A DNA stretch of 64,000 nucleotides, from NCBI GenBank assembly GCA_016795155.1, contig JAEUIE010000053.1, forward strand, positions 62,001 through 126,000, given 5' to 3'. The position numbers and the translations under genes are program-made. This document shows positions 26,737-35,812 of the stretch, one piece after another (position 1 is the first letter of the stretch; each line of letters starts with the position of its first letter). The notes beneath the pieces were generated by a model. It made no database searches, had not been told where the DNA came from, and worked only from the letters and a program-made list of their open reading frames with translations. This stretch comes from Planctomycetia bacterium (lineage in GTDB: Bacteria; Planctomycetota; Planctomycetia; Gemmatales; HRBIN36).

Positions 26737-27607
26737 TCTGAATCAACTCCCGCATTTTCTCGATTGCCCCTTTCATTTCTACCACATGACGGGTGATCAG
26801 AATATCATTTCCTTTTGATCCGATCGTATTTACTTCGCGGTTCATTTCCTGAATGAGGAAATCAAGTTTTCTGCCAGTGCTTTCTGCTTCATTCAAAAAC
26901 ACATTAAATTGCTCAAGGTGGCTTCCTAATCGGGTAATCTCTTCATGAATATCACTGCGGTCTGCAAAGATGGCAACTTCCCGAACCAGTGTTCCTGCAT
27001 CAAGTGATATGGCGTACTCTGACAGTACATTCTGTAGTTTCTCGTGCAGTCGTTTGTGATATTCTCTGGCTACCTCAGGTGCATGTGCTTGGATCAATTT
27101 AAGTCGATCATGCAAAAATGCGTTCAGCGATTGTAGTTCTTGCGCCATTTTTGTGCCTTCTTCAGCGCGCATGATTTGAAGTCGTTTCAATGCATCCTTC
27201 AATATCGGTTCAATCCGATCCCAATGGTCTTCTTCATAAGAACGCATAGGTTCTTCTTCTGCAACGCCAGGCAAGGTTAATAAAGTCGCCAGGGTGATAT
27301 CACTGGGCAATCCCTCATCGGTTGAAAGCTGACGCAACTGTTCGTGATAAGTACGTAACGCAGTGACGTTTATCTGATAGTCATCAGGCCGAGGTTTCCT
27401 GTGAACCTGGATCTGCACCTGAATGGTACCGCGCTTCAGGGTTTCTCGAAGCATTCGATCAATCTCGGTATCAAGACGTTGATAGGCTTCGGATGACTTG
27501 ATGATGACTTTGAGAAATCGATTATTGACAGACTTCAGTTCAATCGAGATGGACAGATCTTGGGCCTGTATTCTGGCTTCTCCAAACCCTGTCATGCTAA
27601 GGAGCAC
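26726..27607 (-). CDS. yicC: YicC-family endoribonuclease
   Basis: A 293-residue YicC protein (N-terminal YicC-like domain plus C-terminal DUF1732). Members are endoribonucleases in E. coli and Bacillus. The N terminus MLLSMTGFGEA matches the family start M(I/L)xSMTG, and the C-terminal GRKLDFLIQEMNREVNTIGSK is nearly invariant in the family. The start is GTG at 27607 with GAGG seven bases upstream, which fits better than the internal ATG at 27595 that has no ribosome site. yicC-gmk-rpoZ is a common gene order. Confidence 0.93.
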   Translation of the reverse strand: MLLSMTGFGEARIQAQDLSISIELKSVNNRFLKVIIKSSEAYQRLDTEIDRMLRETLKRGTIQVQIQVHRKPRPDDYQINVTALRTYHEQLRQLSTDEGLPSDITLATLLTLPGVAEEEPMRSYEEDHWDRIEPILKDALKRLQIMRAEEGTKMAQELQSLNAFLHDRLKLIQAHAPEVAREYHKRLHEKLQNVLSEYAISLDAGTLVREVAIFADRSDIHEEITRLGSHLEQFNVFLNEAESTGRKLDFLIQEMNREVNTIGSKGNDILITRHVVEMKGAIEKMRELIQNVE

Positions 27608-27698
27608 TTTGGTTCCTCAATAAATATGACAATGGCGCTTTTCACTAGTTTGAACAGGTTTTAGCGCTGGCAATGTGACCAAATTTAATTTTAGATCG

Positions 27699-27935
27699 CT
27701 AAGTTGGTCGGACCCAGATTTGCAGCATGATCAGGAACATCCAAACACCTGCCATAATCAGGGTAACGCGGGTAAATGTATCACCAGCTCGTGAACCAAA
27801 CGGGCTTGATCCACCAGAACCACCCAGTGCTCCAACCAAACCGCCTCCACGACCTCGTTGAATCAAGATCAATAGAATCATAACCACACTGGTAATGAAG
27901 ATAAGAACGCTTAATAAGTTGGAAAGAAATTCCAC
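27699..27935 (-). CDS. secG: preprotein translocase subunit SecG
   Basis: A 78-residue SecG with two membrane helices (about 5-24 and 54-74) joined by a Gly-rich loop that contains [16 protein letters not shown] and SSPFGSRAG, both family hallmarks. SecG stimulates the SecYEG channel. It starts the minus-strand run secG-yicC-gmk-rpoZ, with 91 bases to yicC. Confidence 0.93.
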   Translation of the reverse strand: MEFLSNLLSVLIFITSVVMILLILIQRGRGGGLVGALGGSGGSSPFGSRAGDTFTRVTLIMAGVWMFLIMLQIWVRPT

Positions 27936-27975
27936 GTTACTGAACCTCGACTAGCCAACAATAAACGGGTACCGT

Positions 27976-27984
27976 TGCTATAAT
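27976..27984 (+). promoter_or_regulatory. extended -10 promoter element
   Basis: TGCTATAAT at 27976-27984 is a perfect extended -10, pointing toward the response-regulator gene 130 bases downstream; no good -35 lies 17 bases upstream, as is common with extended -10 promoters. Between it and the ATG at 28115, TCTCAC and TTTCAT occur 11 bp apart and another TCTCAC 12 bp on (about 28034-28063), a possible regulator site. Confidence 0.45.
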
Positions 27985-28114
27985 AGGGTTTAGAGATAAA
28001 GAGTGAAGATGAAGGAGTTTTATACTTCTCACGCAGCTTTCATGCCTAATCTCACATTGGTTTAATTGACTTGGGTTATCATGTCGTAGATGATATTAAT
28101 GAGAGGATTGGAAA

Positions 28115-28828
28115 ATGAAGATTCTACTTGCCGAAGACTATTATCCGCTAGCCAGGGCTTTGAAACAGGCACTGGAAGAAGAGGGTTATGCAGTTGATTG
28201 GGCCAAGGATGGAGAAGAAGCTAACATTAAGGCACGTGGGATGCCTTACGATGTTGTTGTTCTAGATGTCATGCTGCCCAAAGTTGATGGCCTTACTCTT
28301 TTGCAGGGTTGGCGAAAAGATGGCCTCAGTTGTCACGTGATCATACTTACCGCAAAAGATCAATTACCAGAAAAAGTGAAAGGTCTGGATCTTGGTGCTG
28401 ATGATTACCTGACTAAACCATTCGAGATGGATGAATTATTGGCGAGAATCCGTGCACTTATTCGCCGCGGTCATCAGGTTAAAGATCCGATCCTTCGTAT
28501 TCATGATCTGGAAATAGATTCTGCTGCTCGCAGCGTAAAACGCAGTGGAAAACGTATTCACCTGACACCACGTGAATACGCGCTCTTGGAATTCCTTGCA
28601 TTCCACAGAGGCAAAGTGGTCACTCGACCCATGATCTGGGATCACTTATACGACGAAGAAGACGAGAATACATCCAATGTAGTTGATGTATACATTCGAT
28701 ACCTCCGAAACAAAATCGACAAGGGTTTTGAAAAGCCATTGATTCTCACACGCTGGGGCGAAGGATACATGTTGCGCGGTGATGATGACGATGATGTCAT
28801 TGTCAATACCGAGGAGTTGCCGAAGTGA
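28115..28828 (+). CDS. OmpR/PhoB-family response regulator
   Basis: A 237-residue response regulator. The receiver has the acidic pair in LLAEDYY, phospho-acceptor Asp51 in VVVLDVMLPK, Thr79 and Lys101 in LTKPF. The C-terminal winged helix carries LTPREYALLEFLAFHRGKVVTR and VDVYIRYLRNKID, typical of OmpR. An acidic tail (GDDDDDV) follows. The stop overlaps the kinase GTG start by four bases, so the two make a cognate pair. PhoB-like in build, but so are QseB and CpxR types; the signal is unknown. Confidence 0.93.
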   Translation: MKILLAEDYYPLARALKQALEEEGYAVDWAKDGEEANIKARGMPYDVVVLDVMLPKVDGLTLLQGWRKDGLSCHVIILTAKDQLPEKVKGLDLGADDYLTKPFEMDELLARIRALIRRGHQVKDPILRIHDLEIDSAARSVKRSGKRIHLTPREYALLEFLAFHRGKVVTRPMIWDHLYDEEDENTSNVVDVYIRYLRNKIDKGFEKPLILTRWGEGYMLRGDDDDDVIVNTEELPK

Positions 28829-30630
28829 GGTCAATACGAGTTCGCCTTCTGTTAATGCTCTTGGCGCTGGTGACCTTTGTGGTTGGCGGTTTGTCGTGGT
28901 ATGTATATGAGCAGACCAATTATCTGCTGCAAGCAAAAGAGTTGGCAACTGCTGAATTATTGCGTAATCAGTGCGAAAAGCGCTGCAAGGATTACCGCGA
29001 TCAATTCCAGGATAGAATGATCCATCAGGCAGAACGTATCGGCAGACAGGTCTACGAAAAAGTTGAGTTGTCCCCTGTCTTGCCCATGATAACTCCTTTA
29101 CAGACTACACATATTCTGGGGTCACTTGCAACGGCATTGGCAAATCCAGATCTATCAGCCAATTACCTGGCTGCGATGGCTCAAGCTTCGAGCTCACAGA
29201 ATTCACGAGTTTTTTTTCACTTCTTCGCTAAAAGAACGATTGTTCTACAGGATCGAGTACTGGATGGAGATGAATACTATTACATCTCAACCCAACGCGC
29301 CAGTGTCCGTTCGGATAATCTGCCAGAAGATTGTTTTGTGCCGGAGTTATCTCGAACATATCAACTGCAGCATTATGAACCCATGGTCAATGAACAGTTG
29401 CTGAGTTGTGGTAAACGATTCTGTATGGTAACCCTTCGCCTGCCTTTGGCTTATGAAACCATCGTTACAGGTGGTTTGGCGATGGGGAGAATTCCTCCGT
29501 TACGCCGTTCTGCAACAAGCTTCGATCGTACTATTCCACGTTCATCCGCATCTATGGTTATTCAGGTAGCTAGAGTTACAGATGCACGCGATTCAATGAT
29601 TGCGTCATTTCGCGAGGAAACTGGAAGGGAACTAGCTGCACTGAGGCAAGAGTCAGAAAAGGTACGCAAGGATACATTGAATAGGCTGATACTCATTTGT
29701 CTGGCAACTATCTCTCTTTGTGCATTGGCGATTACCTGGTTGAGTCGAGCCAGTCTCGCTCCGTTGGTCAATGTAGCTGATGCAGTAACAGATCTGACTC
29801 CTCGCGACTTACGATTGAAATTACATGGTAAAGAAATCGATCCTGATAAGCTACCGGAAGAATTATCTCCTATTGTGATGCGTTTGCAGGAATCACTTGA
29901 TTCACTGGAGCATGCCTTTGCCAGAGAAAAACGTGCCACCGCTGATATTTCCCATGAGCTTCGAACGCCGCTGGCAGCATTGATGACAACTGCTCAAGTA
30001 TCATTGCGTAAGCCGCGTACGCCTGAAGAATATAGAGCAACCTTGAAACAGTGTGTTGAAACTGGAACTCATATGACAACGCTAGTCGAACGATTACTGG
30101 TGTTGTCTCGACTTGATGCCGGGGTTGATCCGATCAAGAAAGAAGAAATAGATATCGTTGAACTGGCAGGGCAGTGCGTCGATATGCTCAGGCCTTTAGC
30201 TGACCAGCGACAAATCAGTATCGAACTGGACGTTGATGAGTCTGCCAGCAATCTGAGTCCGCAAATCTCTGATGCTGGCAAGTTGCGTGAAATTCTGCTC
30301 AATCTGATTGATAATGCAGTTCACTATAATCGAGAAGAAGGCCAGGTAACGGTAAGGCTCAGTGCTTCTTCAAAGTCGTTAATAATTGAAGTCATCGATA
30401 CTGGCATGGGCATGAGCGAGGAAACCAGGCAGCATTTATTCGAACGCTTTTACCGTGCAGATCCATCACGGCAATCCGCAAGCGTCAATGCAGGATTGGG
30501 GCTGGCCATTGTTAAAGGCTACGTCGACTTGTTTGGTGGAACAATCAGCGTGACTAGTGAAGAGGGCAAAGGAAGCACATTCAGGATTACACTTCCGAAA
30601 ACTAATAGTTGCATACCTGTTACCGCATAG
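28825..30630 (+). CDS. two-component sensor histidine kinase
   Basis: A 601-residue membrane kinase: TM1 at about 8-27, a sensor region to about 285, TM2 at about 287-306, a HAMP-like linker (LAPLVNVADAVTDL) and the kinase core. The H-box is DISHELRTPLAAL with His377, followed by the N-box LNLIDNAVHYN, G1 DTGMGM, F-box LFERFYRAD and G2 GLGLAIVKGY. All catalytic boxes look intact. Start is GTG inside the regulator stop (GTGA). The sensor region is larger than in PhoR-like kinases and matches no domain I know. Confidence 0.93.
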   Translation: MRSIRVRLLLMLLALVTFVVGGLSWYVYEQTNYLLQAKELATAELLRNQCEKRCKDYRDQFQDRMIHQAERIGRQVYEKVELSPVLPMITPLQTTHILGSLATALANPDLSANYLAAMAQASSSQNSRVFFHFFAKRTIVLQDRVLDGDEYYYISTQRASVRSDNLPEDCFVPELSRTYQLQHYEPMVNEQLLSCGKRFCMVTLRLPLAYETIVTGGLAMGRIPPLRRSATSFDRTIPRSSASMVIQVARVTDARDSMIASFREETGRELAALRQESEKVRKDTLNRLILICLATISLCALAITWLSRASLAPLVNVADAVTDLTPRDLRLKLHGKEIDPDKLPEELSPIVMRLQESLDSLEHAFAREKRATADISHELRTPLAALMTTAQVSLRKPRTPEEYRATLKQCVETGTHMTTLVERLLVLSRLDAGVDPIKKEEIDIVELAGQCVDMLRPLADQRQISIELDVDESASNLSPQISDAGKLREILLNLIDNAVHYNREEGQVTVRLSASSKSLIIEVIDTGMGMSEETRQHLFERFYRADPSRQSASVNAGLGLAIVKGYVDLFGGTISVTSEEGKGSTFRITLPKTNSCIPVTA

Positions 30631-31774
30631 GTAACGAATTAAATCGAGCGATACTGAACAGCTGCTTCGTTTCTTCGCGGCACTTCCCATCAAGCAGTTC
30701 TAGAAGCATTTCACCGATTACTGGCGCAAACTTGAATCCGTGCCCTGAAAATCCACATGCCAGGGCAACGCGTGAATCGTTGGGATAAGAATCAATGACG
30801 AAATGTCGATCGGGGCTGAGCGTATAGATGCAAATGGCATGGTGGCTTAACGGCGATTCAGCCAGGGCTGGTAGATGTGCTCTCAGGAAACGCCGAACAG
30901 GTATCAGATCTTCGGTAAATAGCTGACGATCAACATCACTTGGAGAATGCAGTTCAGGCGCTCCATAATGTTGTGCCACCTTTACACCAACACCAGCATC
31001 ACTCGGCAATCCATAAAAGCTGCCGTGAGGCGTATCAAGGATGAAAATAGGAAACTCAGGTGAACGAAATTTCTCTTCCTGATCGGTTGGTGGTGTAAAC
31101 CACAATTGGACCTGTCGCATGATTCGCAACGGCAATCTTAACGAATTAAGCAGTCGGGATGCCCAGGGACCAGAGGTTATGATCAATTGATCGGTGGTAT
31201 AGAGTGACTTAATGGTCCTTACTTCCACATGACTCTTATGACAATTCCATTCAATAACCTCTTCCTGATTATGTAGCGAGGCTCCAAGTTTCCTGGCAGA
31301 ATCAAGCATTGCGTCGACACATTTCTCCACCACGAGCCAGCCAGCCCTGTTCTCAACGACAGCGCAGTAGTCATCTTCCACCCGTAGGGCAGGGAAGTTC
31401 AGTTGAATTTGTTTTGCATCCCAGATTTCATGATCGAGATGATGAGCTTTTGCAGCGTTCAATGTGCCGACAATTATCTCACTGGTAGATATTCCAATGT
31501 TGGCACATCGAGTTCGAAATAGAAGTTGCTGTTGTGTGGATTGCTCGAGCGATTCCCAACGCTGGAATGCCTCTTTGACCAAAGGCACATACCCCGGATG
31601 TTCGTAGTAAACTTCTCGTATGATGCGACTTTGTCCATGTGAACTGCCTTGATCGTGCACCAAATTGAACTGTTCGAGGCCGAGAACTTTCTTGTCTCGT
31701 TGTGCTGCAGACCAGGCAGCAGCTGATCCCATTGCACCTAAACCGATTATTATCAGATCAAAATGTTTCTTCAT
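30620..31774 (-). CDS. monomeric sarcosine oxidase / N-methyltryptophan oxidase-like flavoenzyme
   Basis: A 384-residue DAO-superfamily oxidase. It has the FAD-binding GLGAMGSAAAW, the MSOX/SolA signature GSSHGQSRIIREVYYEHPGY, SGPWASRLL, and the ending GFSGHGFKFAPVIGE. Cys315 sits in ICIYTLSPDRHFVID, the position where monomeric sarcosine oxidase attaches FAD covalently, so covalent flavin is expected. It would oxidise an N-methyl amino acid. It converges on the histidine kinase gene with an 11-base tail overlap and has no operon partner. Confidence 0.88.
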   Translation of the reverse strand: MKKHFDLIIIGLGAMGSAAAWSAAQRDKKVLGLEQFNLVHDQGSSHGQSRIIREVYYEHPGYVPLVKEAFQRWESLEQSTQQQLLFRTRCANIGISTSEIIVGTLNAAKAHHLDHEIWDAKQIQLNFPALRVEDDYCAVVENRAGWLVVEKCVDAMLDSARKLGASLHNQEEVIEWNCHKSHVEVRTIKSLYTTDQLIITSGPWASRLLNSLRLPLRIMRQVQLWFTPPTDQEEKFRSPEFPIFILDTPHGSFYGLPSDAGVGVKVAQHYGAPELHSPSDVDRQLFTEDLIPVRRFLRAHLPALAESPLSHHAICIYTLSPDRHFVIDSYPNDSRVALACGFSGHGFKFAPVIGEMLLELLDGKCREETKQLFSIARFNSLPMR

Positions 31775-31997
31775 AGTTTCGTAATTTCTTTATATGCCCT
31801 AGATTACCTAGACTCTGATCAAGGTTTAGTAATCGTCAACACTCGCTGTCATAATCGCTACGTTCGGCAAAAGTTCTCCGCTTTGACATGCCGATAGTGC
31901 CAGAGACGCTGTATCGAATGCATCGATACTGCTAGGGACTGTTACAAGTCCATGCAAACAGACAGTGGATCATTGTCGGGTTTGCCAGGGGCTTCTT

Positions 31998-34109
31998 ATG
32001 CATTCTTCGATGACAGTTCAGCAATTTGGTTCGCAGGGTAACCGCACCACACGGAAGTGGACTACCTACGTTTCCGCATTGCCTTTGTTGTCATTGACTC
32101 TCGTCCTGGTACCTGCCATGGCAGGTGATCCACCAGTTCGATCTCAGGGTACCAGAATTGTTCAGCCACTGGTAGTACAAGCTGGATATCAGGAACAGAA
32201 GCCTCCAGTCAAAAACGATAAGACAGGTACGCCACCTTCGAAGACTGAAACACCTTCTAAAGATAGTCAACAGGGTCCTGGTAATCAGGGATTGCCGGAA
32301 CCACCAAAATTTCCAAACTTGGATTCGAAAGTTCCGGAAGTTGCTCCTCGAGTCGAGAATCAGGATAAGGCAAAACAACCTGATATCTTTGCTCCTCGCA
32401 CCAGGCTTAATGCGATGGATGCACCGATAGGAAGCACGCCTAAGCCAGATCAGAAAACACTCGATAAGTATCGAACTTACGTTGAGAGCATAGATGATCC
32501 AGACAATACTCTGGAACTCGTTATAGGTCGCCCACGCATTCTGCAGTTGAAACAGGCGCCGGTGAAATATCAGGCAGTTGATCCTGCTATTGCAGACATC
32601 GAGCTTATCAAGGAAAGCAAAGACAGAGCGTTCTTTGTTCTTGGCAAGCAAACGGGTACAACGGTTATCGCACTCTTTTTTGCTGATCCAGCACAGCCAG
32701 ATAAGTTCAAAGTGTTGAATTACCTGGTTCGAGTGGTGCCCGATCCTGAAGCGAAAACACGAATCGAGCGGGTATACAAAGCTCTTGAGGATGAAATCAA
32801 TCGGGCATTTCCCGATAGTGTGGTTAAGTTGTGTCTGATTGGAGACAAACTGGTTGTTTCGGGCCAGGCTAAGGATATTAATGAGGCCTCCAAGATACTG
32901 GCAGTCGTTCGCGAACAAGCACCTCAACAGACACCACCTACCAGAATTCCTGTTGATCGCATCGATGTTACACTCAATACTGATCCAACGAATCCTGATC
33001 AGACCATTGCTCAGGGATTGCAGAACTTTGTTCTGTCAGGCAATGCGAACATTATAAACTTGTTGCGAGTTCCAGGTGAACAACAAGTGATGCTGCGAGT
33101 TCAGGTGGCGGAAGTGCAGCGTAATGCACTGCGTAGCATCGGAATGGACTTTGCCATTTTGAATAATGCGCGTGATCCGGTGCTGATTCAACGTACTGGA
33201 GGATTACTTGCCGGGAATAATGCCTTTGGACAAGGTGCTAATATCGGTGCATCCATTGATGGTGGCTCTGTCATCCTGGCTATGAATGCCTTACGTCAGA
33301 TGGGCTATGCCAGGACACTGGCTGAACCTTGCCTTGTTACTTTGAATGGTCAAGCTGCAACTTTCCAGGCAGGTGGTGAAGTGCCGTTGCCTGTAGTCGC
33401 TGGAAATTCAGTTGCAGGATTACAGGGTGTTAATTATCGGCCATTTGGTGTCTCGCTGAATTTCACTCCAATTGTCTACGATAAGGATCGCATCAGGCTA
33501 ACCGTTAATGCTGAAGTGACCGCACTTGGTCGTGATGCAAATAACCAAGCTTTTACCAATAATGCTCCTGGACAAGTGCAGGTACCAGCTCAAATTAATT
33601 CACGTCGTTTCACTAATGTGGTGGAATTGCGGGAAGGACAAACACTGGCCGTGGCAGGCTTAATATCCAACAATTTGCAGACTCAGGCGAACCGCATTCC
33701 ACTTTTTGGCGACATTCCGCTTATTGGCCGTGCATTCGGCTTTGATGCAATTAATTCCACGGAGCAGGAACTGGTGTTCCTGATTACACCAGAACTAGTG
33801 CATCCGATGGAACACAACGAAGTTCCACCATTACCTGGTTACAACGTATATGAACCAGGCGATACTGAATTCTACTTGTTAGGTCGCCTGGAGAGCCGTC
33901 GTCGTGAAGATTACCGAGCTGGTGCCCGGACAGATATTCATCGCATGTTGAATTATCGAAAAGGTCAGGATCAGTACATCACAGGGCCTTATGGCTCCAG
34001 TTCATCACCAACGATGGTCAATCCCGTTCCCAATAATGTGGTTTTGCCTTCGCAATCGGCGCCAAGCTTGCCGCCACCTGCGGAGAATAAACCCACACCA
34101 CCCCGCTAA
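31998..34109 (+). CDS. secretin of the CpaC/pilus type, outer-membrane channel
   Basis: A 703-residue secretin. A signal peptide (about 1-42) is followed by a Pro-rich, low-complexity stretch (to about 150), a pilus-formation N-terminal domain (ELVIGRPRILQLKQAP, about 170-250), a BON-like segment (about 255-310) and the secretin domain (about 355-620: VQVAEVQRNALRSIG, GGEVPLPVV, EGQTLAVAGLI, IPLFGDIPLIGRAF, ELVFLITPELV). The tail is Pro-rich. The frame opens at GTG 31965, but ATG 31998 has AGGGG six bases upstream. No Tad or type II ATPase genes are near; it heads a cluster of lipoproteins. Confidence 0.88.
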   Translation: MHSSMTVQQFGSQGNRTTRKWTTYVSALPLLSLTLVLVPAMAGDPPVRSQGTRIVQPLVVQAGYQEQKPPVKNDKTGTPPSKTETPSKDSQQGPGNQGLPEPPKFPNLDSKVPEVAPRVENQDKAKQPDIFAPRTRLNAMDAPIGSTPKPDQKTLDKYRTYVESIDDPDNTLELVIGRPRILQLKQAPVKYQAVDPAIADIELIKESKDRAFFVLGKQTGTTVIALFFADPAQPDKFKVLNYLVRVVPDPEAKTRIERVYKALEDEINRAFPDSVVKLCLIGDKLVVSGQAKDINEASKILAVVREQAPQQTPPTRIPVDRIDVTLNTDPTNPDQTIAQGLQNFVLSGNANIINLLRVPGEQQVMLRVQVAEVQRNALRSIGMDFAILNNARDPVLIQRTGGLLAGNNAFGQGANIGASIDGGSVILAMNALRQMGYARTLAEPCLVTLNGQAATFQAGGEVPLPVVAGNSVAGLQGVNYRPFGVSLNFTPIVYDKDRIRLTVNAEVTALGRDANNQAFTNNAPGQVQVPAQINSRRFTNVVELREGQTLAVAGLISNNLQTQANRIPLFGDIPLIGRAFGFDAINSTEQELVFLITPELVHPMEHNEVPPLPGYNVYEPGDTEFYLLGRLESRRREDYRAGARTDIHRMLNYRKGQDQYITGPYGSSSSPTMVNPVPNNVVLPSQSAPSLPPPAENKPTPPR

Positions 34110-34124
34110 CCACCAGGAGCAGCC

Positions 34125-34730
34125 ATGAACAGGAAAATGCATAGCGCTCTATGGGTTGGATTGACGGGCATCAGCCTGGTAGCAGGTTGCACCAGTTGCG
34201 ATGCGAATCGTTTTGATGAGATAGAATCGGGAGCCATTCCTGAACCGCCTTACATGACAGTCCGAAGGCCATTCGAAACTCAGGCAGGCAAAGCAGAGGT
34301 TGATGACTTTGTCTTTTATCGCCATGAATTCTACATGGATGGCAAGGATCTGGGGCCATACGGGCAATATCACCTGAGACTCATCGCTAATCGATTGAAT
34401 CAAGTGCCTTTCCCCGTGTTGATTCAAGCTGTGCCTGATCCACGAATGAACGAGCAACGCCGACAGACTGTGGTAGCTGCTTTGAAAAAAGCAGGGTTTG
34501 AAGACATTGATTCTCGTGTGATCATCGGCTTCCCGGAAGCTGAGGGCATGGGTGGAGACGAAGCTGAGAGAGTCAATGCCTCGCTGCCACAAGCTGGAAC
34601 AGGTGTTAATGGCAATGGAGGCTTGTTCCGAAACAACGGCTTCCAGGGTAACAATACTTACAACAACGGATTGTTTGGCAACCAACGGGGTAATTTCTTC
34701 CGCGGTGGATTTGGGTTTCCTTTCTTCTAA
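34125..34730 (+). CDS. planctomycete lipoprotein with Gly/Asn-rich tail
   Basis: A 201-residue lipoprotein: the signal ends in the lipobox LVAGC (Cys22) and a second Cys follows at TSC. The middle (about 65-145) has alternating helix and strand with LRLIANRLNQVPFPVLIQAV and ALKKAGFEDIDSRVIIG, vaguely like an OmpA C-terminal fold though I do not claim it. The last 45 residues are rich in Gly, Asn and Phe (FRNNGFQGN, FFRGGFGFPFF). It follows the secretin by 15 bases and may be a secretin-associated lipoprotein (pilotin-like), which is inference. Confidence 0.75.
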   Translation: MNRKMHSALWVGLTGISLVAGCTSCDANRFDEIESGAIPEPPYMTVRRPFETQAGKAEVDDFVFYRHEFYMDGKDLGPYGQYHLRLIANRLNQVPFPVLIQAVPDPRMNEQRRQTVVAALKKAGFEDIDSRVIIGFPEAEGMGGDEAERVNASLPQAGTGVNGNGGLFRNNGFQGNNTYNNGLFGNQRGNFFRGGFGFPFF

Positions 34731-34825
34731 CTGACAGAAGCATTCTGGCCATGCGGTGGGGACTGTTTGGCTGGAAGGGATGACATCGTTAGATTCAGAG
34801 CGGGAATCACATAAGGAGAAAGACC

Positions 34826-35740
34826 ATGGGACGGTGGTCTCGTTTCGCCTGGGTAATGGGAGTGACTGCATCGTTGGGGTGTGCAACCCCTTCTTTACAA
34901 AATGGTTTGCTTAATTCACAGACATTAAGCGAAAAGCCGGTTCCAGAGGTAGCTTCGCATAACATTGTGCCGACAGTTACTGCTGCACCCGTCAAAGATC
35001 CTGACCTTGCGCCAGAAAAAGCAGCTAAGTTATGCATAACAACTGGCGAAGAACTCGAAAAGAATGGTCATTATGACAAAGCCATTTATCAGTACGAACT
35101 GGCATTAAAGCATCAACCTCGAATGCCTGGAGTTCAGAAAAAACTAGCTGCTTGTTATGCTGGACAGAAACAATTTGAAAAGTCGGTCACTTTATATCAA
35201 AAGGAACTGGCACAGAATCCCAAAGATGCAGATATCCTGAACGACTTGGGTTACACCTATTACGAGATGGATGATTTCAAGAATGCAGAGAAATATTTAA
35301 GGCAAGCCATCGCTCTCAAACCTGGAATGCAGAGAGCACATGGCAATCTTGGATTAGCTCTGGGTAGACAGATGAGATGGAAGGAATCGTTGGAGGCTTT
35401 CAAGAAGGCAGGCTCGCCTGCTGTTGCACAAGCTAATCTTGCTGCCATGTATCTGATAGCTGGCGAGCATGAACAGGCAAGAAGTTCCTGTAACATTGCT
35501 TTAGGTTTAGACCCTACGTTGAAATCTGCCAAGGAACTGCTGGCGAAACTCGACAGCATGCCTGATGAATCGGAGAAAACTATTCAACAGGCTGAATCCA
35601 GGCTGACAGAACCTCCCGCTACTAAACCTTCCGTTACTAATGGTGAATTGCTTCCAGCGCAGGCCATTCAGTTACAAAAGCCTGTACGACGCGGGATTTC
35701 TGCTAATTCCAGCAATGCTTTCAAACCTGTAACTCAATGA
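34826..35740 (+). CDS. TPR lipoprotein (TadD/PilF-like)
   Basis: A 304-residue lipoprotein with lipobox SLGCAT (Cys19) and at least four tetratricopeptide repeats between about residues 70 and 240 (GHYDKAIYQYELALKHQP, KQFEKSVTLYQKELAQNP, DDFKNAEKYLRQAIALKP, HEQARSSCNIALGLDP). The C-terminal 60 residues look disordered. AAGGAG seven bases before the ATG. Lying behind a secretin gene, it resembles the TPR lipoproteins TadD and PilF that assist secretin assembly, a plausible but unproven role. A hairpin terminator follows. Confidence 0.82.
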   Translation: MGRWSRFAWVMGVTASLGCATPSLQNGLLNSQTLSEKPVPEVASHNIVPTVTAAPVKDPDLAPEKAAKLCITTGEELEKNGHYDKAIYQYELALKHQPRMPGVQKKLAACYAGQKQFEKSVTLYQKELAQNPKDADILNDLGYTYYEMDDFKNAEKYLRQAIALKPGMQRAHGNLGLALGRQMRWKESLEAFKKAGSPAVAQANLAAMYLIAGEHEQARSSCNIALGLDPTLKSAKELLAKLDSMPDESEKTIQQAESRLTEPPATKPSVTNGELLPAQAIQLQKPVRRGISANSSNAFKPVTQ

Positions 35741-35772
35741 CTTTCGCTTGACAGATAACCTTATCCGGCTAT

Positions 35773-35812
35773 TCTCCGCAGTCCTGTTATGATTGCGGAG
35801 ATTTTGTTTGTT
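35773..35812 (+). terminator. intrinsic terminator overlapping the next gene's start
   Basis: TCTCCGCA (35773-35780) pairs with TGCGGAGA (35794-35801), 13-base loop, followed by TTTTGTTTGTTTC. It should end the secretin-lipoprotein message. The 3' arm contains the GGAG used as ribosome site by the lipase-like gene starting at TTG 35808. Confidence 0.75.

Noticed and set aside
32091-32927. 278-codon minus-strand frame inside the secretin gene
   Set aside because: Antisense shadow; the plus-strand frame carries secretin motifs throughout.
34149-34886. 245-codon minus-strand frame
   Set aside because: Antisense to two lipoprotein genes with clear lipoboxes; no domain in the product.
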